A stretch of DNA of 64,000 nucleotides from Microcebus murinus (taxonomy: Eukaryota; Chordata; Mammalia; Primates; Cheirogaleidae): contig NC_134112.1 in the NCBI RefSeq assembly GCF_040939455.1, positions 19,308,501 to 19,372,500 on the forward strand. The letters run 5' to 3'. Numbering within the stretch: position 1 is the first letter of the stretch; every line of letters starts with the position of its first letter. This document shows, in pieces, positions 1 to 13,330 of the stretch. A model generated the notes under the pieces. It saw nothing but the letters and a program-made list of their open reading frames with translations, was not told the origin of the DNA and searched no databases. Made by a program: the position numbers and the translations under genes.

Positions 1-1164
1 GGCAGGGTTGAAATATGAATTCAGTTGTAACATCCAAGCCAAGTTATTTCCATCTAATATGGTCTTCCAAAGGCCAAAGCACAATTTCTCAGCTGGGATG
101 TGAAGTATAATCAGCTCAATGATCAGAACTCCCTCTCCTTTGAGCCATTTCTTACGTCTTCCTTGATAGATAGATTTTGGTTGCAGCCTTACGTCTGCTT
201 TTTAGATCAAAATGGCTTATGTAAAATGTATTATCTGCATTTTTGTTATTTACTTTAATTATTTACTTTACTTGTTATTTTATTAGATAAAATCCAAGTC
301 ACGCACCCATCTTTCACCTTGAGGGTTTTTTCCTGTCATGTTCTCTTCTCCTTCCCTCTCCCTTCTTTGCTTCTCTCAAACAAGACATGCCTAATGTTGA
401 AATCTGAAGGTTTGGGCTGCTCTCTTCCTGTTATTTCAGGCAGTGTTCATCAACCCCATATCTAATTTATAATCCACTAACACAGGCCCTCTACCCACCT
501 CTTCCATCCAACTGAAAGAATTTGCTTCTGAAACCACAAATAATTCTGTGCCCTTTGCATACTTAAAATCCTTCAATGGCTCCTCACCAGTACTCAGGAT
601 GCTCTGTCTAGCTTGTGGGTCCAAATGGCCCATGAAACTCCTGAAAAAGGGATACTGAGGGCTTCACTTCCAAGATTCTGCTGCAGGACATCTGTATTAT
701 ATTAAAGCTGCAACTGTGTCCTGGTCACTGGTAGTTGTCTCTGGATTGCAAACCCACACATCCACGGGGTGTGCCGCACACTGGGCTTTCTGCTGCTGAG
801 GCTGGAGCCCTGCAAACACTTTCTGCTTTGCTGGCTGGCTCCACGCTAGGCTCTGCCAACAGGGGCACTAGACAATGGACTGGTACCTTCTGCCTTTTTC
901 CTCTCACCTCCATTCCCTGTGCGCACCACTCCAGCAACGCTGCCTCACAGGGCAGTAACTGAACCCAGTTTGCAGTTTTCCGACCCTTCATGCAAGTAAA
1001 GGCAACTTTATCTCACACCACACTGCAGCCAGCCGGCCCCCTCCTCAGGGGTCTGAATGTCAGCTCCACAGGGAGATCCTCTACGTTTCTAAGTTTTAAT
1101 AATTCCACTCTTTTCCCATTGTTCCCCACCCTAGGATGATAGCTTCATCCTGTACCTTGGACTT
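1..1164. other. unique intronic sequence
   Basis: No repeat family recognised with confidence. Around 545-600 a phrase resembles the L2 motif 'cttcaatggctcc', but the neighbouring order does not follow L2, so it is not called. Confidence 0.5.
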
Positions 1165-1445
1165 CTCTGTTTGCCCTTCCAGGTAACTAGTTAACAACTT
1201 TATACATAGTTAATAGTTCTTTATATTTAATTCTTTGCTCAAGTAACCAGTTTGGTTCATGCCTCCTGACGGGACCTAGGCTGATACAGCATGTGACCCT
1301 GAGGAGCTGCCTGGCGGGAATTCGGTGTCCAGCCTCCCCTGGGTTCCTTCGGCAAAGCCAGTAGGCAGCATGCTCACTGCCCCAAAAGGACACAATGCTG
1401 TGTGTATAATACCTTTGCAATAAACATGAAACAAGAAGTGTCAAC
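1165..1445. repeat. possible LTR fragment
   Basis: The segment contains wording typical of old LTR ends (ctcaagtaaccagtttgg, then ctaggctgatacag) and an aataaa at about 1420. No clear ends or target duplication were found. It may instead be unique sequence. Confidence 0.3.
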
Positions 1446-1584
1446 GTGAAATGTCAAAGATAGTGACTGTCAGACTTAGTACTTAAGGAAACTGGACAAT
1501 TCATACTTAAAAAACCTAATATATACATATACACACACTACAGCGGGATATATGCATGTATGAATACACCACTGTGGAATAATA

Positions 1585-1619
<35 letters not shown>
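1585..1619. repeat. (TG)n microsatellite
   Basis: About 17 uninterrupted TG units, directly next to a MER5A fossil. Confidence 0.97.
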
Positions 1620-1620
<1 letters not shown>

Positions 1621-1637
1621 CTTACCCATTAGATCAG

Positions 1638-1850
1638 GATTTCTCAACCTGGCGCTAATGATATTTTGGGTCAATAATTCTTTGTTGTGGGGCTGTTCTA
1701 TGCATGGTAGGACATACAGCAGCACCCCTGGCTTCTACCTGCTAGATGCCAGTAGCATCCTTCATCTCCTGGTTGTGACAATAAAAAATGTCTCCAGACA
1801 TTGCCAAAAGTCCCCTAGGACACAAAATCACCCCCAGTTGAGAAGCAGAG
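1638..1850 (-). mobile_element. MER5A-like hAT DNA transposon
   Basis: The reverse strand matches the remembered MER5A consensus along its length: ctcaactgggg, a gggacttttggcaatgtctgg phrase, a catctagcaggtag phrase and a terminal ggttgagaaatcct. This is a non-autonomous hAT-Charlie fossil with degenerate ends. A second copy lies at 61.1 kb in the opposite orientation. Confidence 0.85.
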
Positions 1851-1860
1851 TACTAGAGCA

Positions 1861-2415
1861 ATGTTTCTTCAAACCACATCCAGGAACTAGTATTTTTAAT
1901 AACTTATCCAGATGACTTTGGTGCTACTGTCCAAGGCACTGTGCTTTGCAAAGTGCTTCCCTAGCACGAGCCTCCTGCAAGCTGGGAATAAAGCTTATTT
2001 ATCATATTAGTTCCCCCAGAAGTGAGCACACGCCACAGCTTCTAACATGTGTGTTTTTGAAGGATAAATCCCATTTTTCAGGTGGAGTAGTTCTCACCGA
2101 GAGAAGAATCATGCTCCAATTCACTTCTCTGGTGGCTGGAGGCCACGCTTCCTGGGGCTTGTGAAGGAAGAGGTCGGGAACAGGAGGGTGGAGGTGGAGC
2201 AGTGATTGACACTGAAGAGGCAGAACTGTGTGTGTTTCCCCAAGGAGTCTGCATGGAGACCAGCGCGGGCTGGTTATCACAGTCAGTGAGGATCCTGGGA
2301 GGCCTCTGCCCCAAGAACTTGCACACTATGGCTACGCATGGGTTTGGGCTTCCAGGTGACGAAATAAAACTCAACATTGATTCTACACACAGATATTCAA
2401 GGTCATGTCAGCAAA
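1861..2415. other. unique intronic sequence
   Basis: No assigned repeat. The first 60 bases show faint similarity to hAT MER ends. Confidence 0.4.
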
Positions 2416-2479
2416 GCGTGACCAACATACCTATTTTGTCCCATAAAGCTTGACCAAGATACCTATTTTGTCCCATAAA
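2416..2479. repeat. tandem duplication, 2 x 32 bp
   Basis: The 32-bp units at 2416-2447 and 2448-2479 differ at 2 positions. Both end in attttgtcccataaa. Confidence 0.95.
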
Positions 2480-2639
2480 AATCTTCAGCAAACAATGAGA
2501 AGGGTCCACTGAGCTGACAAAAACTAAAACCCTTGCGTACCCATTCAGAGAACTAGGAACTGATGCTTTGTCTTGGGAATTCCTTCTATTTTTCCCATGA
2601 ATTAAGTTTTCTAAATCCAATTGTAATATTGTTTATATT

Positions 2640-3145
2640 ATTGTCTTCATTTCCTACTGCTGCCGTCACAAATTACTGTACCAACTCGGTGGCTTAAAAC
2701 AACGCTTCTTTGTCGTCTTACAGTTCTGAAGGTCAGAAGTCTAGAATCAGTTTCTCTGGGCTGAAATCAAGGTGTCAAGAGGCTGCCTTGGTTCTGGAGG
2801 CTGTAGAGAAAAGTTTTCCTTGCCTTTTCCAGCTTCTAGAGGCACCCTTCCTTCCTTAGCTCACTGGCCTCTTGCAACATCTTCAAAGCCAGCAGTGTAG
2901 CATCTTCAGATCTCTCGCGGACTCCGGCCGTCTGCTCTGTCATCACGTCTCCTCTGAGTCTGACCCTCTTGCCTTCCTTTTCCAAGGAGTCGTGTAAGAG
3001 AATCCAGGATAATCTCCCCATGGCAAAACCCTTAACTTAATCATATCTGCAAAGTCTCAATGTCACGTAAGGTCACATTCACAGGTTTTGGGGATTAGGA
3101 CATGGACATCGTGGGGTCAAGGGATGCATTATTTTGCTTACAGTT
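2640..3145 (-). mobile_element. MLT1-type MaLR solo LTR
   Basis: In reverse complement the segment reads like an MLT1 LTR. The plus strand has the tell-tale ggtggcttaaaacaac, cagttctgaaggtcagaagt, tcttccagcttct-like text, caaggtcacattc and ggggattaggac phrases in the order expected for the minus strand. It is an ancient ERVL-MaLR element. Confidence 0.85.
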
Positions 3146-4674
3146 ATTAATAAAGAAATGACATTTAATTTCTCTGTGTAGTCCCAGATGTCATATTTCA
3201 GGCTTAATGTCAGGACTACACACTAAAACAACCTGTTCTATTATCTTTCCCTCATTGAAAAAGCTAGTGTTTTCCAATGTTTTCCAGAAAGGAAAAGATA
3301 GCCAAGAAGCTCAGTTTAAATCCTGGTCGTATGGTTTATGAACTGAACAAGTTCACATCCATTTCTTATTTGTGCTTCCTGTGCCCATTTCTAGTTAGAA
3401 GGTGAAATTCAAACCAGACACTCCGATTTTTTCATCTTATCCATCCTTTCCTTTTATTGTCATAGGCAAATCGTAAGCTCTGATGGACATCTTCAGGAGT
3501 AACTTTTGGATATTAATGAAGTAGAAAAACTGGCCTTGTTGCCAACAGGCCTCTTCAGGGACACTAGACTAACCCAGCGGGCCAGCACCAATCCCTTAAG
3601 TTGAAGTTCCCACTAAGCTATAGGACTGGGCCAGTCACCCTCTGGTCCATGCCAGGGAGCCCTACAGGGACTTCAGTGTCCTCTCATAGTCAGATACATG
3701 ACTCCCAAAGAATTTAACATTGCTCACCATATTCCACGATTCTTATAGAAAATTGTGGGAAAATGCCTGAACCGGCCTCAGTGGGGGGATCACATGGCAG
3801 GCATGGGGAGGCCTTAGCCGCTGATAGCACAGCTAGAGGTGATCTTTCAACAACTGCACAGTGAGCAGGCCCAGCCCAGCCACGGGGACGGTGCTGAGAT
3901 TCAACTACATGCAGGGGCACAGCAAAGGGTCATAATTTCATGAACGTAACATTAGATTAATAAATAAATATTGATAGTAATGTCTTTACCATTGTTCCCG
4001 TAATCCCATTTTTAAAAGGGGGTTTCTGCGTTGTGTTTGCTTAAGTCTCATCTTCCAGTACGTGATCTTTGCCCTTCCTTGTCACTTACCCGCATGGCTG
4101 GTTGCTTTGTTTGCCTATGCGTTTGGTTTTGTTGTACGGTTTTGCTTTAAAAAAAGAAAATTTAGAAATGTTTTCCCACTCAGGCAGACACACGAATCAC
4201 TGATAAGACTGGGATGCCATCTGAAGCAGATTCCAACTGGTTCTGGATTTCCACGTGTAATCTGCTCCCCTCTTTGTCTGTTTTAGAAACAGGAAGGTAA
4301 GACCCTCCCAATGGGACCAAGCGCTAATGATACCTCTGAACAAATGCCCTGGGTGGGAAGCGAGCGGTGAGGAAAAGCTCTGGGAACCCAAACAGAATTG
4401 CCAGCCCTGGTGTGTTTGGTGGCAGGTGCTGAGGGACGGCTGGAGCAGACGCGATCTGCCCCTAGAAGGTGGTCCACCTCCCAGGGCTCCGAGAGGTGGC
4501 GCTTGCCGGTGAGGGCCCTGAGAGTCTGCCCCGCCATGCCTCTGAGTACGGGTGTTCTCTCTCTGAAACAATCAATAAATAAACAAGTAAATCCACAAAA
4601 GAACACCTCCTAATATTTCAGACTCCCAGAGACCTCGCAGACCACCCTGGTAGGATGTTTCTAAACTGCCACCC
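3146..4674. other. unique intronic sequence
   Basis: No repeat, RNA gene or exon recognised. The frames at 4197-4613 overlap on both strands and are chance frames. Confidence 0.5.
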
Positions 4675-4675
4675 A

Positions 4676-4709
4676 GAAAAAAAAAAAAAAAAAAAAAGAA
4701 AGAAAGACA
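4676..4709. repeat. poly(A) and GAAA tract
   Basis: About 20 A residues followed by gaaagaaaga. No retroposon body was recognised upstream. Confidence 0.9.
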
Positions 4710-7700
4710 GCCAAGGAAGAAAATGAGCCATTTTACTTTTCTTGCCATTTTTATCTAAGTTCAACCTTTCATCATCATGTAAGTAGTCAAAGCTGTTACA
4801 AGCCTACTGCTGACACATCAAACGCTTTATCTACAGCCTGGCCCACTTCCAGGGAGATGAAAAGAACGCTCACTCAGAACTCACACCTCCTGTGAGTTAT
4901 GAGCCATTCCTGAGAGGAAGGAAATAACACCACTGTGCACTTTTCATGTTCTCGGGCTGTCTACACCACAACAACACTGGAAATGCACCAAGGAGGAAGC
5001 CACATGAAAGCCTTTGACCGGTCAAGACTCTCTAGAAACACTGACCTGCAAAGGCAGAAACCCAAGCAATCACCAGTGAACCACCACTCTAAAACCTTGC
5101 TGTTGACCTTTACCTTTTGGCTATCTAGAATAGTTGATACTACACGTCTGACATTCTGTTTTATTTTGTTCCCAGGGTGTTGCATATGGATTTATCACTT
5201 GCCCCAAATAGGTTGGGAGTTCATAGAGGGCAGAAACCATGCTAGCATTTCCTCTGTGTATTCACAGTGTCTAGCTTCACAGCGACTCCAAAGCACCATC
5301 AGAAGTGTTTGGTCACAGCTGAAAATAACTCAAAAGTGTTCGTGTCCAGTGAGGTTTCTTGAGGCACAAAAATATCTGTTGTCTTGATATGAATTGCTCT
5401 TAATTAAGTCTGGGTCCCTTTCAGTATATTGAAAAAATTATACGTAGAAGTCTTTGAGGTTTTCTTTAGTATGTCTGAACTCAGTACTGAAAAATAGGAT
5501 TACATTCATACTTCATTTTAATTTCCAAATAGCAATTAACTAGTCACAGTATTTTGGCTTTTGTTTGCCCATTCAAGGAACATCTGAGTTTCTATATGTC
5601 AGACATCACGGTCTTTAAATGAAAATTTTCAAAATGTCTATTTGGCACGCACTGTTATGTGCATTTCTCCGTTTTGTATCAGGTGGCAATTTCCTAAAAC
5701 TTTAACGAAATCTAAAATGCCATAAGTACAATGTCATGGAGCTCTACAATAAACAATCTAGCCTCTGTTAAGGGACACTGTCCGCAAAGGCCAGAGGGTT
5801 CTGGCGTTATTCATTCAAACTAGTTAGTATTGGTCTCGTCGACCAATTTTAAGTTTGTGTTTTGAGACAATCGGGCTGCAACCCAATCTTGGCACGCTCT
5901 TGAGAGGACCCTGATGTAGGCCAAATATGATCAAAAGGAAAAGAAGTGTACGGTTTGTTGGAATCAGCCATGGTAGAGGGGGAGGGGGTGCCAGCTTGAG
6001 CCAAAGCTGGTGTTCTGACATGTCTGGGCAAGTCCAGTGAAGGAGAAAGGTTCACCTGATGCCATCTCCTGAGAGAAAATCCACCCCAAGAAGGGAAGAG
6101 ATGAAACACAATGGAATCACCTAGCGACTGAGCCTGACAGAAGGAAGGCACTATCACCAATATAACTTGGCATCTGTCACTCAAATCATCTCCAGGTCAG
6201 AACCATGGATGCCTGTGTTGGTCCCAGGAGAGAAAGAACGCTGAAAGTAAAAACTCTAAAGAACTGTGCCACTAACATCTTTGTGAGATATTCAGGTACA
6301 GGACCTATTGATTTGGGGTTCCTATAATTAAGCGAATCACCTAAGGGATATTGGTCCCTGCCACTTCACTAAAGACCTCCACACTGCTTTGTCATCTGAG
6401 GCCGCCACAACATTGGTTGCCATGCAACCAAAGCTGGTGGAAATAGTGGCCATGCCAGGCTGAGAACGAAAGTGCCTGCAAAAATGGCGGCAATGCCAAA
6501 CAGAGGAAACAAAGGCAAACAGACATGGCAGAAGATGGAATTTTTCCAGCCCGGGAAAGTGATGTGGCCTCTATCATGACCGCTGACTTTCTTGGAAGAC
6601 TAGCTGTCTTCCTATAGGAAGACAAAACCAGTGCCAGCAATGTTCAGCGTTTGACAGTTTAACACATTATCAACAAGGCATAGCTGTATTCTCTCAAAAT
6701 GGACTTATGTATTGGCCAGGCAGGAAGAGAAAGTGCTTGACCTCTTGTAGAAACAATTAGTTACATTAAGTTGAGCTTCTCCTAGAATAATATTAGGTCT
6801 GATTCAGAAGCACTGTCTTGTAACCTTGGCCAGAACATGCTACTGCAGGGCCAAAAGGGTGTAGGGACCTCAGTGAGGCCACAGCTGGCTGGAAAGTTTG
6901 TCTGGTAGTGGGTGAGGCCTCAGTTGACAAGAGTTCCATAACTGCAACAACACGGCAACAATCCTAAAGGTCTTTTTCAAAAAGGATGAAGAACCATAGA
7001 ATTAAACAAGCTAAATTCTTAGCCTTATTAAAATGTATGAAAGTAAGTTTGACCTAAGCAACACAATTTGTACCTGATTTCAGAAAATGATACAGAAAGG
7101 AAGAAAGAAAGAAGTTCAGGACTTTTTTTGCAAGGCCATAACTAGAAGGACAGAAGTTCAGGGCTTGCCAGGACTACCCTAAATGCTTCAGTGAAAACCA
7201 AACACAATTTCCATGGTTTCTGAGAAGTTAAGGGAAGACAAGTAAAAGGCCACCTTTGATTAGAAATCAAGGGATGTCCAATCCACTTAAATGAGCTGTC
7301 AGGGTTTCTATGGTTAATGAGCCAGAGACAAATCCCTAGGAAATGTGTTCTCTTCAAACACCAATATTGAAGGGGAATATTCTTGGGACAAATATCCAGG
7401 ACTTGGGGAGGTAGTTCAGGAATACCCACCATTTTATTATGCCATAGTAACTTAAGAATAATGGTAATGTTTTAAACAAAAAAGCCAGATTAAGTGAAAG
7501 TTTACATACTGAAGGCTGAACATCTAGCCCTTTTGTGACAATGAAATTGAGAAAATCATTTATAAAGCCAAAGTATTACTGTATTATTTACAAAGAGCCT
7601 CAACCGTCAGTACTATGTTTGGTCGCCAAGTTCAGAGAACTGATATAAACAAGTAGCTCAATGTATACAACCAGCTCATCATCAGACCATCACTAGTTCT

Positions 7701-8784
7701 GATTACTTGAACCTATTTGTGATCTGAAGAATCTCCTGCACATTCACAAGTGTGTGGATTATGGATACTACCCATGCACTGAAGTGTTTCTCTTAACGTG
7801 CAGCTAGTACATTAAATGTTTATTTGTTACAAGTAGCTACCTGATCAGGTCTGTTTATAGACTCTGTGGATGAACCTCCAAAACACAAAGTCTCAATACA
7901 CCCTCCAAAAATTCATAAGGTAGAAAATGCACTCTCCTTTATATTATATACTGTCCCTAAAATGCATTGTGTGGACATTCATGTGCAATGAGCATTTTGT
8001 GTCTTTGTTTTAGGAAGGTGTTTCCAGTGGCCTACGACAAAGAATGTGATCTACTGAACCCTTTTAACTCATCTGGCCTGAGGTATCCCTTAGGTTTAAT
8101 TCTTGTTGTTTCTTTCCCAGACCCTCCAGCCACTTGAAATCACAAGTGGCCCACTCTCTTGAATCTCATTTGTGCTGGAAAAATGGTTGTTCTCACTACA
8201 ACAGTAATAAAACATGCCATGGTGGAGAGACTTGGGCAACCACAAGAGGATACATGTTCAAAATCAATATTTCTCAGAGGGTCTCATGGGTTTTACTTTC
8301 AAAAGTAGAAGCATTCGTGAAACTTGGAAATAAAAGGAGCAGTGTTTCTGACAAACTTGTTTATATTTTAAATGATTCTATTCTCAAACATTCCAAACTG
8401 CAAAGGGTACATATGTAGCCTGGTGGTACAGGCAAAAAGCTACAGTCCTTCGTAACAAGAACATTTCCTCCATCCAATACCTAAACGCGAGGTGCTTGCA
8501 TCAAAATACTCTCAAAAACTCTAAATCTTCTCTACTATTAGATTTGTAGAAATAACAATATACAAATGTGGAAGTTATACCAAATTCCAGATCATGGATG
8601 ATGAACCAAAAATTTGAGGGAAAATAATGACTTTAAAAAGCTTATGAAATCCTAGTTCCTGGCGACATGAGCAGATCTATGCCTTAAACTCAGTATAAAG
8701 CAGGAAATAGTTCCAGATTCTAAATCAAGAAGGAAAACTAGAAAGCCATGTGGTTCAAAGGAACAAACCCATGGGGCAAATAGC
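4710..8784. other. unique intronic sequence with a possible L2 end near 5205-5280
   Basis: Mostly unassigned. 'gggagttcatagagggcag' followed by a 'cagtgtctagc' phrase near 5214-5275 resembles the L2 3' end. A short direct repeat of 'gaagttcagg' plus 'ctt' occurs at about 7111 and 7154. No gene recognised. Confidence 0.45.
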
Positions 8785-8995
8785 TCCTTCAGACCCCAGC
8801 CAGGTTCCATCCCTTTCTACTTTGCACCAAAGTTACTTAACTTCTTCCAAGCCTCCACTTCTTCATCTGTAAATTGGGGAAAACAATAGTATCCAGTCTC
8901 ACAGAGTTCGTGGAAAGAATAAGATGTTGGAAGTAAAGCTTTTAACTCAGTGCCCGGGACATAGTCAATGCTTAATACTTGATCGCTATTATAAA
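8785..8995 (+). mobile_element. MIR SINE
   Basis: Contains the MIR core and tail in order: ttacttaacttcttccaagc, cttcatctgtaaattgggg, a caatagtatc phrase, and a cagtgcc..gacatagtcaatgctt end. Confidence 0.88.
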
Positions 8996-8999
8996 TATT

Positions 9000-9195
9000 T
9001 AGAGTCAGCTTAATTTTGAATCCCAGGCAGCTCCATAAATTAATAAATGGGTGACCTTGGGTAATTTATTTAATTTGAGTGTGGGTTATTTTATCTCTAA
9101 ATAATGCCACTTTCCTCACAAAGCTGTCGTGAAGTTTACATGTGCAAATGTGCTTCAAGTGCCCAGCACGGTGCTTGGTCTGCAAGCGTTACCAA
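9000..9195 (+). mobile_element. second MIR SINE, same orientation
   Basis: A diverged MIR directly follows the first: gggtgaccttgggtaattta, ttatctctaaataatgccac, a caaagctgtcgtgaagtt phrase and a cccagcacggtgcttgg end. Confidence 0.75.
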
Positions 9196-11374
9196 TTAAA
9201 ACTGAACCTCGGGCACCCTGGTCCCCACCCCTCTGTCTTTGGGTTTAGCCAGTCAAAGTATATTTCACTGGCCAAGAGAACAGGGCTGTGAAAGGTACAG
9301 GGCTGTGGTGACTTTTCCCCTGAATTAGTTGGAGAACATTTGTGTTTTTCTTGGCACCAAGAACACATGGGGTAGTCTTTGGGGTGTACAGTAGTGTATA
9401 CATTGCCCATGTATTTGCATAAAGTTTCAAAGCACTTTCTTGATATATGCAGTGTGACAGCCGCTGTCACAAATATATTTATATAAGTTCTACACAGATT
9501 TTATAAAATAAACTTGCAAGCGCTTGCTTTCCCAAGGAGGGGTTTGTTAAAGGGTTGGAGCGGATAATCATTTCATCTCGCTATAGAAAGTAACACATGC
9601 TGACACGCTCCCCTTGCCAGTGCCACAAATAGGCTGGTGTTCCCTAATAATGAGTGATATAGTAGGTCACTGTATTACCATTTCTTAATGCCTTTTCTGT
9701 AAAAAGAATAAAATAGCATTAATGGATGCAGTGACCACAATCCATCTGAAGTCTGGAGGGAGGGATGAAATAGACAGCTGTGACTTTTAGCACACAGAAT
9801 TCCTCTGGCTAACTGCCACAGCGCCAGCCTGGCTGCCCATCTTTCCATATGAAGGACTTAAGCCACACCTGAAAAACAATGACGATTCCCGACCCACACA
9901 TGCCGACATTCACCTCAATCTTCTTTCAGAGGCACCCGGGAGCTCAGGGCAGCCAAGTCTTTCCATCAGAAATATCAATGTAATTTCCACCAGTAATCTC
10001 CTATGGCATTTTCTAAACTAGTACTTTGTGGAACCCTGCTTCATAAGAGGTCAATAGAGGCTCCATGATATAAGACTACGAAGAAATGAGTAAAGTTGGG
10101 CTAAACAGAGTTAGATAGGTTTCTTGATTGCAGAATTTTCTCATCCTTTAATACATACAGATATCCAGTTGGGGAATATAGGATATAATGCTTTTCAAAT
10201 TTATTTGACCACAAAACCCTTTTGTCATGGCATATGAACACAACCATTGGTTAAACAAGTCTATATATTGAGCAATTAACTAATATAATAGAGCTATCAA
10301 CTCTATTCCCCCAAACCTTTTTCTTCCCATCTATAAATATGTTATTAAATAATATGCTCTTTAAATTCACCTTAAGATTATATTTTTAGAGATCCCCAAA
10401 ACCACTCTTATGACATTTGGGATTTTTATCATTTTTTGGTTTGGGGTGTTTTTTGTTGTTGTTGTTTTTTGGCTTTTGTTTGATTGCTTATTTTTTTTTG
10501 AAGGATACTGTCAATACAAGCTACCTCAGGATTCCCATTCAGGACTATCTTGGGGTTTTTACGGAACTTTTATGTATTTTCCTATAGAAAAAAATAATGC
10601 TAGGCTTCAACATGGCCCTTTTCTAATTCTATAAGCTGGGTCACCCTACCAATACCTGACATCTCTGTAATATTTATAAATAACCATAGCATAAAAACTC
10701 TACCTCCCACAGCCTCTGAAAACATAGTTGGCTACAAAACCCCCAGGCATACTATGTGGGATATGTGGTTTCCATGCCTTTAAAAGGGGTATTTGTAGGA
10801 TCTGCTGAGGAGCATTTCAGCCATGTCTTTCTCCTGTCTTTTTTAGCCTAGCAAACTTCCCCCTCAAACCCTGCCTCTGGGAGGCCTTAAAAGAGGGACA
10901 CGTTTGAAATAAATAGATCCCTTATAGAATCCTCAGTAGGTGGGACTGGCAGAAACAAAGATCCAAGGGAAAGGCCTGTTTATCCCATGTAGCTCCCTTT
11001 GGGTAGGACCTCACAGGGCCACCAGTGAGGCTGAGGCTGAGGCTGGGCTAGCTTAGGGCAGGAGCAGAGTAAACAGCAAAACAGTGAAACAGGGTTTTGG
11101 GATCAGGCAAGGACACCAGCTGGGATCAATCGTGAGGACCAGCTCCCTTCCCTGTCTCTCCTCCACTTGTGCCATGGTGTTCTGAAGAGGCAGAGGTCGA
11201 ATCCCAAAAATTCCACACAGGGCTGGTACCCCTGATACTGAAATTAAAACAATAATATCAATAAAACAACATTATTTTGAAAAAATATGAGAGGTGTGAA
11301 CCAGCTTCCTCATTGACCTATTTTCATTTTTATTTATGACCTTCAAATTTGCTCAAGACACAAATAATTTTATA
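9196..11374. other. unique intronic sequence
   Basis: A T-rich stretch with gttgttgttg runs at about 10425-10500. The overlapping frames at 9189-9470 have no domain. Nothing else recognised. Confidence 0.45.
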
Positions 11375-11465
11375 TTTACAGTCAAGGACTGTGTCTATTG
11401 TTCTACACTGTATCCTGGTGCCTAGCACAATGTCTTTTTCTAATAAATAGTCACAAGTTTTTATT
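11375..11465 (+). mobile_element. L2 3' end
   Basis: Reads 'aaggactgtgtctattg' then 'ggtgcctagcacaatgtc' then a 'ctaataaatag' phrase, the order of the L2 3' terminus. Confidence 0.7.
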
Positions 11466-11972
11466 GACAGACTATAGTACCATTGGGTATTCTACCTTCC
11501 CTACTTGAAATCCTAGCAAGTACTTTTTGTGATTTTCCATAATTAACATTTTATTGCCTATTTAATACTCCATAATGTTGATGCTAATCTTTAGACAAGA
11601 AAGTTCCCACTAGGATCATTAAGGTGAAGTGCCATCCAGCCTGGCTGGCTATATTTCCACATAAAGGCATTAGCAAGATGGGAAAGACAATGACAATTTG
11701 CCTTTGCTACACACAGGCTTCTCTCCCTGCTTCAGGTGAGCAGAACCCATGCTTGGTGCTCCCTCCCAGGTGGACAATGGGCATATCTGGGAGCACAGAG
11801 ATTAAGGCCAGCAAATATATCTTTTGGACACTTCGGGACAGATACACAGGAACCAAAGAACAATGGCAATGCTATGAAAAACAGAAAAAAGAGAAAAATG
11901 ATTTGTGTTACATATAAACTAGAAATGGATTCCCAATTCTATGCCACCATATGTGGAAAATATAGATTAAAC
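11466..11972. other. unique intronic sequence before the hAT element
   Basis: No repeat recognised. Two overlapping plus-strand frames here lack any domain. Confidence 0.4.
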
Positions 11973-13330
11973 CAGTGGTTTTCAACCTTTTTGATCTCAG
12001 GATCCCATTACACTCTCAAAAATTATTGAACCCACCAAAGACTTTTTGATGACATGAGTTATATCTATCTATGGATCAATGTTACTGTGTTAGAAATTTT
12101 TCTAAAATGTACTTATTTTAAAATAACAAAAACCCATTGCATTTTAGCATAATTAATCAATTTTTATAAAAAATAACTATAATTTCCAAAACAAAAAGAA
12201 AAATCGGTGAGAAGAATGGCATAGTTTTACAGTTTTGCAAATTTCTTTAATGTCTCACTTAAGAGAAGACATTGGATTCCCCTGTTTCTTTCAGTTTATT
12301 GCAATATATTGTTTTAGGTGTAAATAAAGAAAATCAAACCTTATACAGATATGTAGTTAGAAAATGGAAGAGGATTTTAATAGCCATTTCATATAACTGT
12401 AGACACTCATCTTTGATATTATACCAATATGAAACTATATCAATGAACTATTCTCTGTAATATTAAAATTTGTAGCTCTATCTTGTACTTTGAGTGGATA
12501 TTTTACCCATGTGTCATTTTTTTTAACATTATACATTGGTCCTTTGGAAAATATTGATTTAGGTAGATCTTCCAAATATTGGTATACTTCATTATAATGC
12601 ACCAAAAATAAATCACATTTATTAATATCATCTCTTCAAAAAAGTCTTTGAATATTAGCTGTCAATCTCACAATGGCAGACAAAAATTTTCCAAAATTCT
12701 AATTTTCACTTGAAATCTCAAATGTTATCACTGGTAATGAATAATGCTATTTGTTTTCCTTGAAAGGACTTTCTGGATTTTTTTTTTTTAAAAGATGCCT
12801 GCCAAATACTCAAGTCTGAATGCCCATAAATTGTCTTTCAAGTCCTTCTTTCAGGTAAAAATGGAATTCCATGAAAATAGTGGTTGGGTCAGTTCACAAC
12901 TCAAATAAACACATATGTGTTTTCCATCGAGAAATCCAATGAATTTCAATATGCAGCATAGTTTTTTGCATACCTCTCATATTGAAATTGTGTATATTCA
13001 AGAGTAAGATTTAATAAAAACTAATAATTTTGAGTTTCATCTAGGACATTCTTAAGTGAAAATAGCATTTTTATTTCTCTCTCTTTTGTTAGAGTACATG
13101 GTGGTGAATAATATATTAATACAATGGCTAATAGCACACTTTAGCACCATTGCCTTGACCTACTCTAAGACTCTAGCACTTTTATTCACCACAAGAGCAA
13201 ATGTGGACATAGCAAAAAAAAGGCAAATAATGTCTTTGTATTCTAATAAAAATAGTTTTGACCTGGTGAACCCCCTGAAATAGTCTTGGGGACTCCCATG
13301 GGTCCTTGGACCACACTTTGAGAACTGCTG
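11973..13330. mobile_element. 1.36-kb hAT DNA transposon (Zaphod/Tip100-like)
   Basis: The left end is cagtggttttcaacc and the right end is tttgagaactgctg. These are imperfect terminal inverted repeats of the hAT cagtggttctcaa type, and the next internal blocks (ttgatctcaggatcccatta and a ggggactcccatgggtcc phrase) also mirror each other. The interior matches my memory of the Zaphod family, such as the caaatactcaagtctgaatg and ttaagtgaaaatagcat stretches. The autonomous element is several kb, so this is an internally deleted copy or an untransposable remnant. No transposase frame survives. A weak 8-bp flank match (gattaaac / gcttcaat, 5 of 8) may be the target duplication. Confidence 0.8.

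Noticed and set aside
1516..1915. Frames reading THTHTHTH or CVCVCV
   Set aside because: They translate the TG microsatellite and the MER5A fossil. The same applies to the frames at 56417 and 56790-57207.
4935..5387. 150-residue plus-strand frame
   Set aside because: Overlaps a possible L2 end and an opposite-strand frame; no domain.
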